Shown here piece by piece: positions 1 to 7,628 of a DNA stretch of 64,000 nt. Below the pieces are notes generated by a model, which had not been told where the DNA came from, made no database searches, and saw nothing but the letters and a program-made list of their open reading frames with translations. The DNA comes from Bog-756 sp963828385 (lineage in GTDB: Bacteria; Actinomycetota; Acidimicrobiia; Acidimicrobiales; RAAP-2). Every line of letters starts with the position of its first letter. Position 1 is the first letter of the stretch. The stretch is from positions 1,178,001 to 1,242,000 of the forward strand of contig CAWHEF010000002.1 in NCBI GenBank assembly GCA_963828385.1, given 5' to 3'. Both the position numbers and the translations under genes were made by a program.

Positions 1-95
1 AGCTCGGACTGCCGGTGAAGCTGGTCGGCCTGGGTGAGGGGGTTGACGACCTCGTCGACTTCAACCCCGCTGCCTTCGTGGACGCCCTGTTCTGA
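1..95 (+). CDS. ftsY: FtsY, signal recognition particle receptor, C-terminal end
   Basis: Partial gene entering from the left edge. The last 30 codons read LPVKLVGLGEGVDDLVDF and then AAFVDALF before TGA at 93-95. This is the conserved end of the FtsY NG GTPase domain: the G5 'GLGE' loop followed by the 'DL.DF....FV..LF' helix. FtsY is the membrane receptor that docks ribosome-SRP complexes by forming a GTPase heterodimer with Ffh, whose gene follows 69 bp downstream. Confidence 0.88.
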   Translation, partial: LGLPVKLVGLGEGVDDLVDFNPAAFVDALF

Positions 96-149
96 TTCTG
101 TCTCTTCTGATGCCGCCAGTTCTGATGCCGGGTGCGCCCCGGCGTCCTG

Positions 150-155
150 TAGCCT
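150..155 (+). promoter_or_regulatory. Possible -10 box before ffh
   Basis: TAGCCT lies 9 nt before the ffh ATG, with no clear Shine-Dalgarno in between. It resembles the TANNNT boxes seen at other starts in the window but is slightly further from the start codon, so it is less certain. Confidence 0.3.
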
Positions 156-164
156 GAAGTCCCC

Positions 165-1751
165 ATGTTCGAGAGCCTGACGGACCGATTCGAGGGGATC
201 CTCACCCGCCTCCGCAACCGCGGGCGACTGAGCGAAGCCGATGTCGACGAGGTTCTGCGCGAGATCCGGACGGCGTTGCTCGAGGCCGACGTCGAGATCG
301 GGGTCGTCCGCACCTTCACCGGTGCCGTTCGCCGGCGCACGGTGGGCCTGCAGCTCTCCCAGGCGCTCAGCCCGGGGCAACAGGTCATCAAGATCGTCAA
401 CGAGGAGCTGGTGACCATCCTCGGCGGGGAGACCCTGAAGGTCACCTACGCCAGCCGGCCCCCGACGGTCATCCTGCTCGCCGGGCTCCAGGGCTCGGGG
501 AAGACCACGGCGTCGGCCAAGCTGGCCCGCTGGTTCAAGCAGCAGGGCAGGAACCCGTTCCTCGTGGGCGCCGACCTCCAGCGGCCGGCCGCCGTCCAAC
601 AGCTCCGGGTCCTCGGCGGCCAGGTCGGGATCACCGTGTTCAGCGAGCCCACCGATCCGGTGTCGGTGGCCAGGGCCGGTCTGGACGAGGCGCAGAGGCT
701 CGGGCGCGACGTCCTCATCGTCGACACCGCCGGCCGCCTCGCCATCGACGCCGAGCTGATGGACGAGGTCAAAGACATCGCCGGTGCCGTCGACCCCCAT
801 TACACCTTCCTCGTCATCGACGCCATGACCGGTCAGGACGCCGTCTCGACGGCCTCCTCCTTCCACGAGACGCTCGATCTGGACGGGGTGATCCTGACCA
901 AGCTCGACGGCGATGCTCGCGGCGGCGCCGCCCTCTCTGTCAAGGAGGTGGTCGGCCGGCCCATCGCCTTCGCCTCGACCGGGGAGAAGCTCGACGACTT
1001 CGACCTCTTCCATCCGGACCGCATGGCCGATCGGATCCTCGGGATGGGGGACGTCCTGAGCCTCATCGAGCAGGCCGAGCGGACGATGGACAAGGAGGTG
1101 GCCACCAAGGGCGCGGCCGCCATGATCGAGGGGCGTTTCACGCTCGAGGACTTCCTGGAGCAGCTCCAGCAGGTCAAGAAGATGGGCTCGTTCTCCGGGA
1201 TGCTGTCCATGGTCCCCGGGGTCTCCAAGGACTTGAAGCAGGCCTCGGAGTCGGTCGACGACCGTCAGATCGCACAGGTCGAGGCGATCATCCAGTCGAT
1301 GACCCCAGGTGAGCGGAGCGACCCGGCCATCATCGACGGCGCTCGCCGCGTGCGCATCGCCAACGGCAGCGGGAGCTCCACCTCGGATGTGAACGCCCTG
1401 CTCAAGCAGTTCAGAGAGATGCGGAAGCTCATGAAGGGCTTCGGGAAGGGTGGCGGCGGTGCCCTCTCCGGGCTCGGCTCGCTGCTCGGACGCGGGCCCA
1501 AGCTCTCGCCGCAGGCCATGGCCGAGCTGGCCGAACGCGGTGGCCTGGACGGTGACGGCGGTGGGCTCGGCGGGCTGAGCGGCCAGGCGGCGGCCAACGG
1601 GGGGTTTGGCGCAGGACGGCCGGCCCCACTGGCGTCGGCAGGCGCCGGAGCCGGCACCAGCGGCCGCGGCGGTGGCCGAGGCGGTCGGGCCAAGGGCAAA
1701 GGGCAAAAGAAGGGCAAGGGCGGAGGCAGGGTCACCCCGAAATCGCGCTGA
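165..1751 (+). CDS. ffh: Signal recognition particle protein Ffh (SRP54)
   Basis: GTPase that binds signal sequences of nascent membrane and secreted proteins together with SRP RNA and delivers them to FtsY. The 528-residue product has the N-terminal helical bundle, the G1 loop GLQGSGKTT at residues 107-115, DTAGR at 187-191 and TKLDGDARGG at 245-254. The methionine-rich M domain follows, with the 'MTPGERSDP' segment near residue 385 and 'FREMRKLMK' near 432. The last 80 residues are a low-complexity Gly/Ala-rich tail ending in Lys/Arg-rich repeats, longer than in many Ffh proteins and common in actinobacteria. It lies just after ftsY, so both targeting GTPases are adjacent. Confidence 0.97.
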   Translation: MFESLTDRFEGILTRLRNRGRLSEADVDEVLREIRTALLEADVEIGVVRTFTGAVRRRTVGLQLSQALSPGQQVIKIVNEELVTILGGETLKVTYASRPPTVILLAGLQGSGKTTASAKLARWFKQQGRNPFLVGADLQRPAAVQQLRVLGGQVGITVFSEPTDPVSVARAGLDEAQRLGRDVLIVDTAGRLAIDAELMDEVKDIAGAVDPHYTFLVIDAMTGQDAVSTASSFHETLDLDGVILTKLDGDARGGAALSVKEVVGRPIAFASTGEKLDDFDLFHPDRMADRILGMGDVLSLIEQAERTMDKEVATKGAAAMIEGRFTLEDFLEQLQQVKKMGSFSGMLSMVPGVSKDLKQASESVDDRQIAQVEAIIQSMTPGERSDPAIIDGARRVRIANGSGSSTSDVNALLKQFREMRKLMKGFGKGGGGALSGLGSLLGRGPKLSPQAMAELAERGGLDGDGGGLGGLSGQAAANGGFGAGRPAPLASAGAGAGTSGRGGGRGGRAKGKGQKKGKGGGRVTPKSR

Positions 1752-1869
1752 GCCCGGGCCCGTGCACCCCTCCGAGGGACGCCGTGACACATCACGCTCC
1801 ACTTTGGTGGGAGAATGTCCGGCGCCGACATCTGGCAACGACCGGTCACGAGCCGAGTCGTGGGCTGGA

Positions 1870-1947
1870 GTCGCAGGCCGAGGCGGGACGCCGAGGCAGG
1901 AGAGGCCGATGTCGCAGGCCGAGGCAGGCCGTCGCAGGCCGAGGCAG
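1870..1947. repeat. Three 17-bp direct repeats upstream of rpsP
   Basis: The unit GTCGCAGGCCGAGGCGG or GTCGCAGGCCGAGGCAG occurs at 1870-1886, 1911-1927 and 1931-1947, with further CCGAGGCAGG fragments between. It sits in the 235-bp gap between ffh and rpsP, a likely place for the ribosomal operon promoter and leader. No known ribosomal leader motif was recognised. Confidence 0.6.
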
Positions 1948-1986
1948 GACCGAGTGAATGCGGACTGAGTACATGAGGAGTCAACG

Positions 1987-2274
1987 GTGGCAGTGAAGCT
2001 CCGCCTGGTGCGGATCGGGAAGAAGAAGCAGCCGACATACCGCCTGGTGGCGGCGGACAGTCGTTCGCCCCGTAACGGCCGCTTCATCGAATTGGTCGGC
2101 ACCTACGCCCCCCGGGGCAAGTCGCTGGCGGAGCCGGATGCCGTCGTCGACATCGACAATGCCAAAGCAGTCAAGTGGCTGTCCCAGGGTGCGCAACCGA
2201 CGGAGCGGGTCGAGAAGCTGCTGAAGGCATCCGGAGCTCTCGACGAGCTGGCTGCGTCCAGGACGTCGAAGTGA
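1987..2274 (+). CDS. rpsP: 30S ribosomal protein S16
   Basis: Small-subunit protein S16, which binds the 5' domain of 16S rRNA during assembly. The 95-residue product starts MAVKLRLVRIGKKKQPTYR and contains 'DSRSPRNGRFIE.VGTYAPR', the family signature. It uses a GTG start with GAGGAG 7 nt upstream. It is the first gene of rpsP-khpA-rimM-trmD, and its stop overlaps the GTG of khpA. Confidence 0.97.
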   Translation: MAVKLRLVRIGKKKQPTYRLVAADSRSPRNGRFIELVGTYAPRGKSLAEPDAVVDIDNAKAVKWLSQGAQPTERVEKLLKASGALDELAASRTSK

Positions 2275-2579
2275 GCGACGACGTCAACACCCTCGATGAC
2301 GTGCACGAGGACGACGACATGGGCAATCGCGTCTCTGGGGGAACGCCGCTCGCCGTCGTCACCTATCTGGTGCAGTCCATCGCCGCTGACGCCGACTCGG
2401 TGGTCATCAACACCGAGGAGCACGCCGATTCCATGCGGTTCAGGATCCACGTCGCTCCCGACGACATGGGTCGGGTGATCGGTCGACGCGGCCGGGTGGC
2501 CCAGGCCATCCGCACCGTGGTCGCCGCAGCCGGCGCCCGTGACGGGGTGCGGACCAGCGTCGACATCGACGACGACTGA
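2271..2579 (+). CDS. khpA: KH-domain RNA-binding protein KhpA
   Basis: Small KH-domain protein, known in Gram-positive bacteria to bind RNA and to pair with KhpB/EloR. The GTG start overlaps the rpsP stop (GTGA). The product is 102 residues with an acidic N-terminal extension of about 20 residues (DDVNTLDDVHEDDD). The KH core 'LAVVTYLVQSIA' is followed by the nucleic acid-binding loop GRVIGRRGRVAQAIR. The position between rpsP and rimM is the conserved one for this family. Confidence 0.9.
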   Translation: MSDDVNTLDDVHEDDDMGNRVSGGTPLAVVTYLVQSIAADADSVVINTEEHADSMRFRIHVAPDDMGRVIGRRGRVAQAIRTVVAAAGARDGVRTSVDIDDD

Positions 2580-2631
2580 GCTCGGCGATCACCGGGCGAG
2601 GCTCCGAGGTTTGGACGGGCCAGGGATTTCG

Positions 2632-3132
2632 GTGGGCCGCCACGGCGTCGGAGAAGAGCCGCCCCCGCTGCTCGAAGTGGGTCGCATCGTCAAGCCCCAC
2701 GGCCTGCGCGGAGAGATGATCGTGGCCCTCTCCACCAACCGGGCCGAGCGGGTCGATCCCGGGGTCGTGCTCGTGACCGGAGCCGGTAGGAAGCTCGAGG
2801 TGGAGCGGGCCACACCGCACGGAGGCCGGCACATCGTGACGTTCAGGGGTGTGGTCGGCGTCGACGGTGCCGAGTCCCTGCGGGACACCGTCCTGTTCGC
2901 ACCCCCGCTGGACGATCCCGACGCCCTGTGGGTCCACGAGCTCGTCGGCGCCCGGGTGGTCGACACGGTTGGAACCGTGCTCGGCGTCGTCTGTGAGGTG
3001 CAGGCGAACCCGGCGAGTGACCTCCTCGTGCTCGATGGCGGCGCCCTCGTCCCGCTGCGCTTCGTCGTGACCAGCGAGCCCGGTCGACAGGTCGTGGTGG
3101 ACGTGCCCGAAGGGCTCCTCGATCTGCCATGA
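2632..3132 (+). CDS. rimM: 16S rRNA processing factor RimM
   Basis: RimM helps mature the 30S head and binds S19. The product is about 166 residues: an N-terminal RimM barrel beginning 'LLEVGRIVKPHGLRGEM' and a C-terminal PRC-barrel ('LVGARVVDTVGTVLG', 'PASDLLVL', 'PLRFV'). I chose GTG at 2632 because AGGGA lies 6 nt upstream and the length fits. TTG at 2611 is an alternative, and longer forms would overlap khpA. The stop overlaps an in-frame ATG of the trmD reading frame. Confidence 0.92.
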   Translation: MGRHGVGEEPPPLLEVGRIVKPHGLRGEMIVALSTNRAERVDPGVVLVTGAGRKLEVERATPHGGRHIVTFRGVVGVDGAESLRDTVLFAPPLDDPDALWVHELVGARVVDTVGTVLGVVCEVQANPASDLLVLDGGALVPLRFVVTSEPGRQVVVDVPEGLLDLP

Positions 3133-3188
3133 CCGGGCCTGTCACCCGGCCGGCGACGGCTCCGCCGGCCTCCCGGCCCGACCCGGCC

Positions 3189-4019
3189 ATGCGGATCGAC
3201 GTCTTCACGTTGTTTCCGGAGGCCGTCGACCGCTACGCGGCGGCGTCAATTCTCGGACGGGCCCGGGCCAGCGGTCTCTGGGACCTCCGGGTCCATGACA
3301 TCAGAGATGCGGCCACCGGCCGCCACCGCTCGGTGGACGATGCGCCGTTCGGAGGTGGATCGGGCATGGTGCTCGGGCCCGAGCCCGTCTTCGGAGCGGT
3401 CGAGCGCGTGGCGGCTGGCGCCGACGGCCTGCCCCGGCCACTCTTCTTGCTCACACCGTCAGGTCGGCGCTTCGATCAGGCGGTCGCCTACGAGTTGGCC
3501 GGCACGGCGCCCGGCCTTCCAGCAGACGGGGAAGCCCGGGAGGATCGGCAGCCAAAGGCGACCGGCATACCGGGGTTCTCGCTGCTCTGCGGGCGCTACG
3601 AGGGTGTCGACCAGCGGGTGGCGGACAACCTGGTCGACGACGAGCTCTCGGTGGGTGACTTCGTGCTGGCCGGGGGCGAGCTGGCCGCTCTGGTGGTGAT
3701 CGAGACTGTGGTCCGATTGGTCCCCGGCGCGCTGGGCAACGACGCCTCGGCCCACGAGGAGAGCTTCGCCGAAGGGCTCCTCGAGTACCCCCAGTACACC
3801 CGGCCGGCCGAGTTCCGGGGTTGGGAGGTGCCCGACGTCCTGCGGTCCGGCGACCATGAAAAGGTGGCCCGGTGGCGCCGGGCAGAGGCCCTGGCCCGCA
3901 CCCTCCGGTCCCGCCCGGACCTCGTCGCTGCCCGCGGCGGCCTCTCCCCCGACGAGGTCGCGCTGCTCGTGGCCCACGGTGAGGTGCAGCTCCTTCGGGA
4001 TCACGGCTACCATTGTTGA
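3189..4019 (+). CDS. trmD: tRNA (guanine-N1)-methyltransferase TrmD
   Basis: Methylates G37 of tRNAs with SAM, preventing +1 frameshifting. The start at 3189 gives the canonical 'MRIDVFTLFPE'; ATG at 3129, overlapping the rimM stop, would add 20 unremarkable residues. Visible motifs are 'PFGGGSGMVL', 'LLCGRYEGVDQRV' (knotted SAM site) and 'SVGDFVLAGGELA'. At 276 residues it is longer than usual. About 25 extra residues (around GLPADGEAREDRQPKATG) sit just before the LLCGRYEG strand, at the edge of the trefoil knot. Confidence 0.95.
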   Translation: MRIDVFTLFPEAVDRYAAASILGRARASGLWDLRVHDIRDAATGRHRSVDDAPFGGGSGMVLGPEPVFGAVERVAAGADGLPRPLFLLTPSGRRFDQAVAYELAGTAPGLPADGEAREDRQPKATGIPGFSLLCGRYEGVDQRVADNLVDDELSVGDFVLAGGELAALVVIETVVRLVPGALGNDASAHEESFAEGLLEYPQYTRPAEFRGWEVPDVLRSGDHEKVARWRRAEALARTLRSRPDLVAARGGLSPDEVALLVAHGEVQLLRDHGYHC

Positions 4020-4128
4020 GCCCACGGGCTGTTGAGCCCACCGGCGCCAGTATGCACGGTGGTGGAGCCCACCCCCGGGCCCGGGTGCCTACGGCAAGGC
4101 CCCGATCGACCCAGGAAACGACCTGTCC

Positions 4129-4482
4129 ATGAACTCGACCGACATCATCGACCGCGACAGCCTTCGCGACGACATCCCGGACTTCCGCCCGGGGGACACG
4201 GTCAAGGTCCACGTCCGGGTGGTCGAGGGCAGCCGTGAGCGGATCCAGGTGTTCCAGGGGGCCGTGGTGCGCCGGCAGGGGACGGGGGCCCGCGAGACGT
4301 TCACCGTTCGCAAGGTGAGCTTCGGAGTCGGAGTCGAGCGCACGTTCCCCGTCCATTCGCCCGTGATCGCCCGGACCGAGGTGGTCTCTCTGGGTGACGT
4401 GCGCCGGGCGAAGCTCTACTACCTCCGGGACCGGCGCGGGAAGGCGGCCAAGATCAAGGAGCGGCGGACTGTCCGGGGTTGA
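4129..4482 (+). CDS. rplS: 50S ribosomal protein L19
   Basis: L19 lies at the 30S-50S interface. The 117-residue product has 'FRPGDTVKVHVRVVEG', 'ERIQVFQGAVVRRQG', 'FTVRKVSFGVGVERTFP' and 'VRRAKLYYLR..RGKAAKIKE'. AGGAAA lies about 10 nt before the ATG. The 109-bp gap after trmD contains two GTTGAGCCCAC copies and could carry a separate signal. In many actinobacteria lepB and rnhB follow rplS; here neither is present. Confidence 0.97.
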   Translation: MNSTDIIDRDSLRDDIPDFRPGDTVKVHVRVVEGSRERIQVFQGAVVRRQGTGARETFTVRKVSFGVGVERTFPVHSPVIARTEVVSLGDVRRAKLYYLRDRRGKAAKIKERRTVRG

Positions 4483-4556
4483 CAGATCGCGTTGTCGTCG
4501 CCAGGCCGGCTGTGCCGCCCGGGCGACGACGGACAGGCTCTCGGAGCCGTGAGACC

Positions 4557-4850
4557 GTGAGCGAAGAGGACCTCGAGCGCTACGAGTCCGACATCGAGCT
4601 GGCGCTCGTCCAGGAGTACCGGGCCGTCCTCCCGCTCTTCTCCTATGTCGTCGAGACGGAGCGCCGGTTCTACCTGGCCAATGCCGTCGACGTGAGCGTG
4701 CTGGCCGACACGTCGCCCACCAGCGTCGAGGTCAAGCTGAACGACGCGTGGGTGTGGGACATGTACCGACCGGCCCGTTTCGTCCCCTCGGTGAGGATCC
4801 TGACCTTCCGGGACGTCAACATCGAGCGCCTTCCGGAAAAGGAGCTGTGA
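4557..4850 (+). CDS. DUF2469 family protein
   Basis: Conserved actinobacterial protein of unknown function. The 97-residue product reads 'MSEEDLERYESDIELAL', 'FSYVVETERRFYLAN', 'DAWVWDMYRPARFVPSVR' and 'FRDVNIERL', all hallmarks of the family. I chose GTG at 4557 because it gives the family's usual N-terminus; TTG at 4479 would add 26 Arg-rich residues. The stop overlaps the yraN start by 4 nt. Confidence 0.9.
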   Translation: MSEEDLERYESDIELALVQEYRAVLPLFSYVVETERRFYLANAVDVSVLADTSPTSVEVKLNDAWVWDMYRPARFVPSVRILTFRDVNIERLPEKEL

Positions 4851-5236
4851 GCGACCGCTCGACCGGCGATCCGCACGTCCACGTGGGCGGCCGACAGGCG
4901 CTTGGGGCCCAGGGCGAGGACCGGGCGGCCCGTTGGTACGAGCAGAACGGCTACGAGGTGGTGGCGCGCAACTGGCGTCGCCGGGAGGGCGAGCTCGACC
5001 TCATCGTGCGCCGGGGGAAGACGGTCGTCTTCTCCGAGGTGAAGGCCAGGACGACCGACCGGTTCGGCAGCGGTTCGGAATCTGTCGGTCCGGCCAAGCA
5101 GCGCCGGATCCGCCGGCTGGCGGCCCGTTGGCTCTCCGAGCTCACACCGGCGGTGGGCAGGGGGACGGTCGACGTGCGCTTCGACGTCGTATCCATCACC
5201 GGGGATGGGATCGAGGTGGTCGAAGACGCGTTCTGA
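4847..5236 (+). CDS. YraN family (UPF0102) nuclease-fold protein
   Basis: Restriction-endonuclease-like fold, function unsettled. The 129-residue product has 'LGAQGEDRAARWYEQNGY', the core 'GELDLIVRRGKTVVFSEVKAR' (E-L-D...E-V-K, a PD-(D/E)XK-type site) and 'V.PAKQRRIRRLAARWL'. The GTG start overlaps the DUF2469 stop. In many bacteria yraN is followed by comM and dprA; here an enoyl-CoA hydratase, a DinB-like gene and the island intervene. Confidence 0.9.
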   Translation: MSDRSTGDPHVHVGGRQALGAQGEDRAARWYEQNGYEVVARNWRRREGELDLIVRRGKTVVFSEVKARTTDRFGSGSESVGPAKQRRIRRLAARWLSELTPAVGRGTVDVRFDVVSITGDGIEVVEDAF

Positions 5237-5246
5237 GCCCTTCTTC

Positions 5247-5252
5247 TAGGCT
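5247..5252 (+). promoter_or_regulatory. -10 box for a leaderless transcript
   Basis: TAGGCT ends 6 nt before the ATG of the enoyl-CoA hydratase gene. There is no Shine-Dalgarno between, so transcription would start at or next to the ATG. Confidence 0.5.
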
Positions 5253-5258
5253 GCGGGA

Positions 5259-6053
5259 ATGTCCAGCGAGCCCGAGACTCTGATCGTCGACCGGCGCGAC
5301 GGCGTCGTCACCGTCACGATGAACCGACCGGAGCGCAAGAACGCCGCCAACGGGACCATGTGGCGCGAGCTGTTCGCCACCTTCGACGAGGTGGCGGCCG
5401 ACCGCGACGATCGGGTCCTCGTCCTCACCGGGGCCGGGGGCGCGTTCTGCTCGGGCGCCGATCTCGGTGACCCGACCGACGTGGCCGGCAGACGTGGAGA
5501 CCCGTACCTGCTCCAGATGCGAGCGCTGGGAGACGTGGCGCTGCGGCTGCACCGCGTGGCCAAGCCCACCATCGCCAAGGTGGGAGGGGTGGCAGCCGGA
5601 GCCGGGATGAGCATGGCCCTCGGCTGCGACCTGGTGGTGGCGTCGGAGTCCGCCCGCTTCTCGCAGATCTTCTCGGCGCGCGGACTGTCCATCGATTTCG
5701 GTGCCTCCTGGCTCCTCCCCAGGCTCATCGGCCTCCACCGAGCCAAGGAGCTGGCCTTCTTCGCTGACATTCTGAGCGCCGAGGAGGCAGCCGCGTTCGG
5801 GCTCGTCAATCGCGTCGTGCCCGACGACGAGCTCGACCTTTTCGTGGACGGCTGGGCCGCCCGCCTCGCCGCCGGGCCCCCCCTGGCTCTGTCGATGACC
5901 AAGACGATGCTCAACGGATCGTCGACACTCTCCATGGATCAGGCCCTGGAGGAGGAGAGCCGCTCCCAGGCGGTCAACTTCCGTACCGATGACACTGCCG
6001 AGGCGATCGCCGCCTTCATCGAGAAGCGAGAGCCGAAATTCGTCGGACGCTGA
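5259..6053 (+). CDS. Enoyl-CoA hydratase/isomerase family protein
   Basis: Crotonase-fold enzyme acting on acyl-CoA. The 264-residue product has 'VTVTMNRPERKNAAN', the first oxyanion-hole segment 'GAFCSGADLGD' and the second, 'AGAGMSMALGCDLVVASE', then 'GLSIDFGASWLLPRLIG' and 'SAEEAAAFGLVNRVV'. The position after SIDFG is the usual place of a catalytic acid; the hydratase-type Glu is not obvious, so the reaction could be isomerisation or hydration of a specific substrate. It has its own leaderless-type promoter. Confidence 0.88.
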   Translation: MSSEPETLIVDRRDGVVTVTMNRPERKNAANGTMWRELFATFDEVAADRDDRVLVLTGAGGAFCSGADLGDPTDVAGRRGDPYLLQMRALGDVALRLHRVAKPTIAKVGGVAAGAGMSMALGCDLVVASESARFSQIFSARGLSIDFGASWLLPRLIGLHRAKELAFFADILSAEEAAAFGLVNRVVPDDELDLFVDGWAARLAAGPPLALSMTKTMLNGSSTLSMDQALEEESRSQAVNFRTDDTAEAIAAFIEKREPKFVGR

Positions 6054-6087
6054 TCCTCCGGCACTCCGATGATCCGGCCTCCCCGGT

Positions 6088-6594
6088 CTACCGGCGTTGG
6101 AGGATCCCCCGGATGTATGCCGCCTGACCGACGTGTTGGAGATCATCGGCGATCACGCTCACCAGACGGGTGCCGAGGGTCACCGGCGGCTCCCATCGCC
6201 GGTCGACGACCCTGGTGAAATCGTCTTCGCCCACCGTGTTGAGGAACCTCGTCGTGCTCTCGTGGACCTCCTCGTAGTAGCCGAGGAGCGACGCGGCATC
6301 GGCGGTGACGGTGGCCACCATCTCGGGATCGTGCCCGTACCCGGTGTCCGTGCTCTCGAGGGGGAGGGCGAACCGCTCTGCCCAATCCCGGGCCGTCCAC
6401 ACCTGTTCTTCGCCCGCCACTCCTGCAACATGGTCGTCCTGGATCCGGGTCAGATGCCAGACCAACCAGGCGATGGAGTTGGCCTCGTCGTCCGGACGAA
6501 AGGCGAGGTCGTCGCGTGAGAGACCGTTGACGGCGGGGTACACGGCGTCGCGGATCCGCTCGAACGCGTCCACCAGCATGTCGCTTGTCGTCAT
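6088..6594 (-). CDS. DinB-like (DUF664) protein
   Basis: Four-helix DinB/YfiT-type protein, a fold that includes mycothiol-dependent enzymes. The 168-residue product has 'NSIAWLVWHLTRIQDDHVAG' and, near the C-terminus, 'VSVIADDLQHVGQAAYIRG'. The His residues in these helices are the expected metal ligands. I chose the ATG at 6594 because a strong GGAGGAG lies 4 nt upstream; longer forms run into Arg-rich sequence. It is divergent from the comM remnant. Confidence 0.85.
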   Translation of the reverse strand: MTTSDMLVDAFERIRDAVYPAVNGLSRDDLAFRPDDEANSIAWLVWHLTRIQDDHVAGVAGEEQVWTARDWAERFALPLESTDTGYGHDPEMVATVTADAASLLGYYEEVHESTTRFLNTVGEDDFTRVVDRRWEPPVTLGTRLVSVIADDLQHVGQAAYIRGILQRR

Positions 6595-6701
6595 CGTTCT
6601 CCTCCTCGCGTCGATCCCTGCCCGACGGCCACGCTGCACACGGCGGTCGGCCCGTCCACGGCACTACACCCTGGCGCGGAACCGTGAGCATAGTGATCGC
6701 C

Positions 6702-6761
6702 GGTGGTCGTTCCGCCGGTGGTGTGTTCGCGGTGGTGAATTCCGCAGGTGGTCGTTCCTCC
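6702..6761. repeat. Four imperfect 15-bp tandem repeats upstream of comM
   Basis: Units GGTGGTCGTTCCGCC, GGTGGTGTGTTCGC, GGTGGTGAATTCCGCA and GGTGGTCGTTCCTCC follow each other directly. The same array occurs at 20786-20845 in the right copy. Downstream a CGGACA...TGTCCG inverted repeat and several TCCCGGA or CCCCGGA words are seen. A regulatory role is possible but unproven. Confidence 0.6.
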
Positions 6762-7005
6762 CCGGGGCACTCCCGGACAGTCGGGGCTTGTCCGAACAGC
6801 TCTTGCACCCCGGATCTGTCGTATCCCGGACAGCGGACTTGTCGCACCCCGGAGATATCGTGCCTCGGGCGATCGAGTGGCCCGGCGCGCACTGTTCCCG
6901 AGTGGGCGCCCTGTTGTAAGTCCCGGCCCTCCACAGTCGAGTTCCCGGCGACCCGAGGGGGTTGTTCCCGTCGGGCCGCCGATACCGAGCCGTACCGAGG
7001 TAACC

Positions 7006-7217
7006 GTGATCGCATCCATCCCCTCCGCCGTCCTCACCGGAGTCGACGGGACTCAGATCTTCGTCGAAGTCCACGTCTCGAACGGCCTGCCCGGCTTCAC
7101 CGTCGTCGGGCTCCCCGACGCAGCCGTACGTGAGTCACGAGACCGGGTCCGGGCCGCACTGCTGTCGAGCGGCCTCCCGTGGCCCAGACGGAGGGTCACG
7201 GTCAATCTCGCGCCGTC
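7006..7217 (+). pseudogene. comM: comM 5' fragment (codons 1-70), interrupted
   Basis: GTG start and 70 codons identical to the intact comM at 21090: 'MIASIPSAVLTGVDG', 'GLPGFTVVGLPDAAVRES', 'RRRVTVNLAP'. At 7218 the match stops and the frame runs into unrelated sequence to about 7500. The fragment carries only the start of the N-terminal domain and no ATPase motif. The next comM segment is at 16844, so the 9,626 bp between can be read as an insertion into this copy. Confidence 0.9.
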
Positions 7218-7628
7218 CAGGTGGACCGTGGCCCAGTTGTCCCAGGGGCCGCCCCAGGTTACGAGGACTGGCCCGGTAACGACCGCTTTCGGCCGTCCGG
7301 GATTCCGTCGAAACAGAACGCGGCGGTCACCTCATGGCCCAATCCGTGGCCGTCCAGTTGGGTGTATCTCGTGCCAGATGGCCGTTCGGTCCTCAAGCTT
7401 TGGCCTGACCGCGTCGATGATATCTGGTGGCCAGGGTCCTGCCCGGGTAGCCACGGAACGAGACGCGTTGACAGGGCGTCGCGGGAGCTGGGACACGTGA
7501 GTCGGCCGGGGCATTTCCGCGCGAGGAGATCATGAAGGCGATCTACCTCGGGTTGTTTCCGAGGGGACCACAATTTCCAGAGACGACAAGGACGGATATT
7601 GCAACAACGCTCATCAGCGGGAGAAATC
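7218..7628. other. No recognisable gene, left end of the island
   Basis: 411 bp between the comM break and the secreted-protein gene. Both strands show only short frames. One leftward frame reads 'VTWGGPWDNWATVHL' across the break point and another 'IIDAVRPKLEDRTAIWHEI', which could be gene remnants, but I cannot assign them. No inverted repeat matching the other end of the insertion was found. Confidence 0.4.

Larger units (their letters stand above)
6686..7217. repeat. Left copy of 532-bp direct repeat (comM 5' region)
   Basis: By eye this stretch matches 20770-21301 at every base, in the same orientation, 14,084 bp apart. It carries about 320 bp upstream of comM plus its first 70 codons. 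Homology begins sharply at GAGCATAGTG (preceding base t here, c at the other copy). It ends at CGCCGTC, after which this copy reads CAGGTGG and the other AGGCATCC. Confidence 0.95.

Noticed and set aside
1265..2038. Long leftward frame opposite the end of ffh and the ffh-rpsP gap
   Set aside because: Pro/Ser/Arg-rich with no family pattern; a typical antisense frame of GC-rich coding DNA.
5196..6146. 316-codon leftward frame opposite the enoyl-CoA hydratase
   Set aside because: The forward strand has clear crotonase motifs; the reverse reading is compositionally biased and matches nothing.
6591..7037. Leftward frames across the comM upstream repeat
   Set aside because: They exist twice only because the DNA is duplicated; the Thr/Gly/Arg-rich product follows the 15-bp repeat and has no family resemblance.
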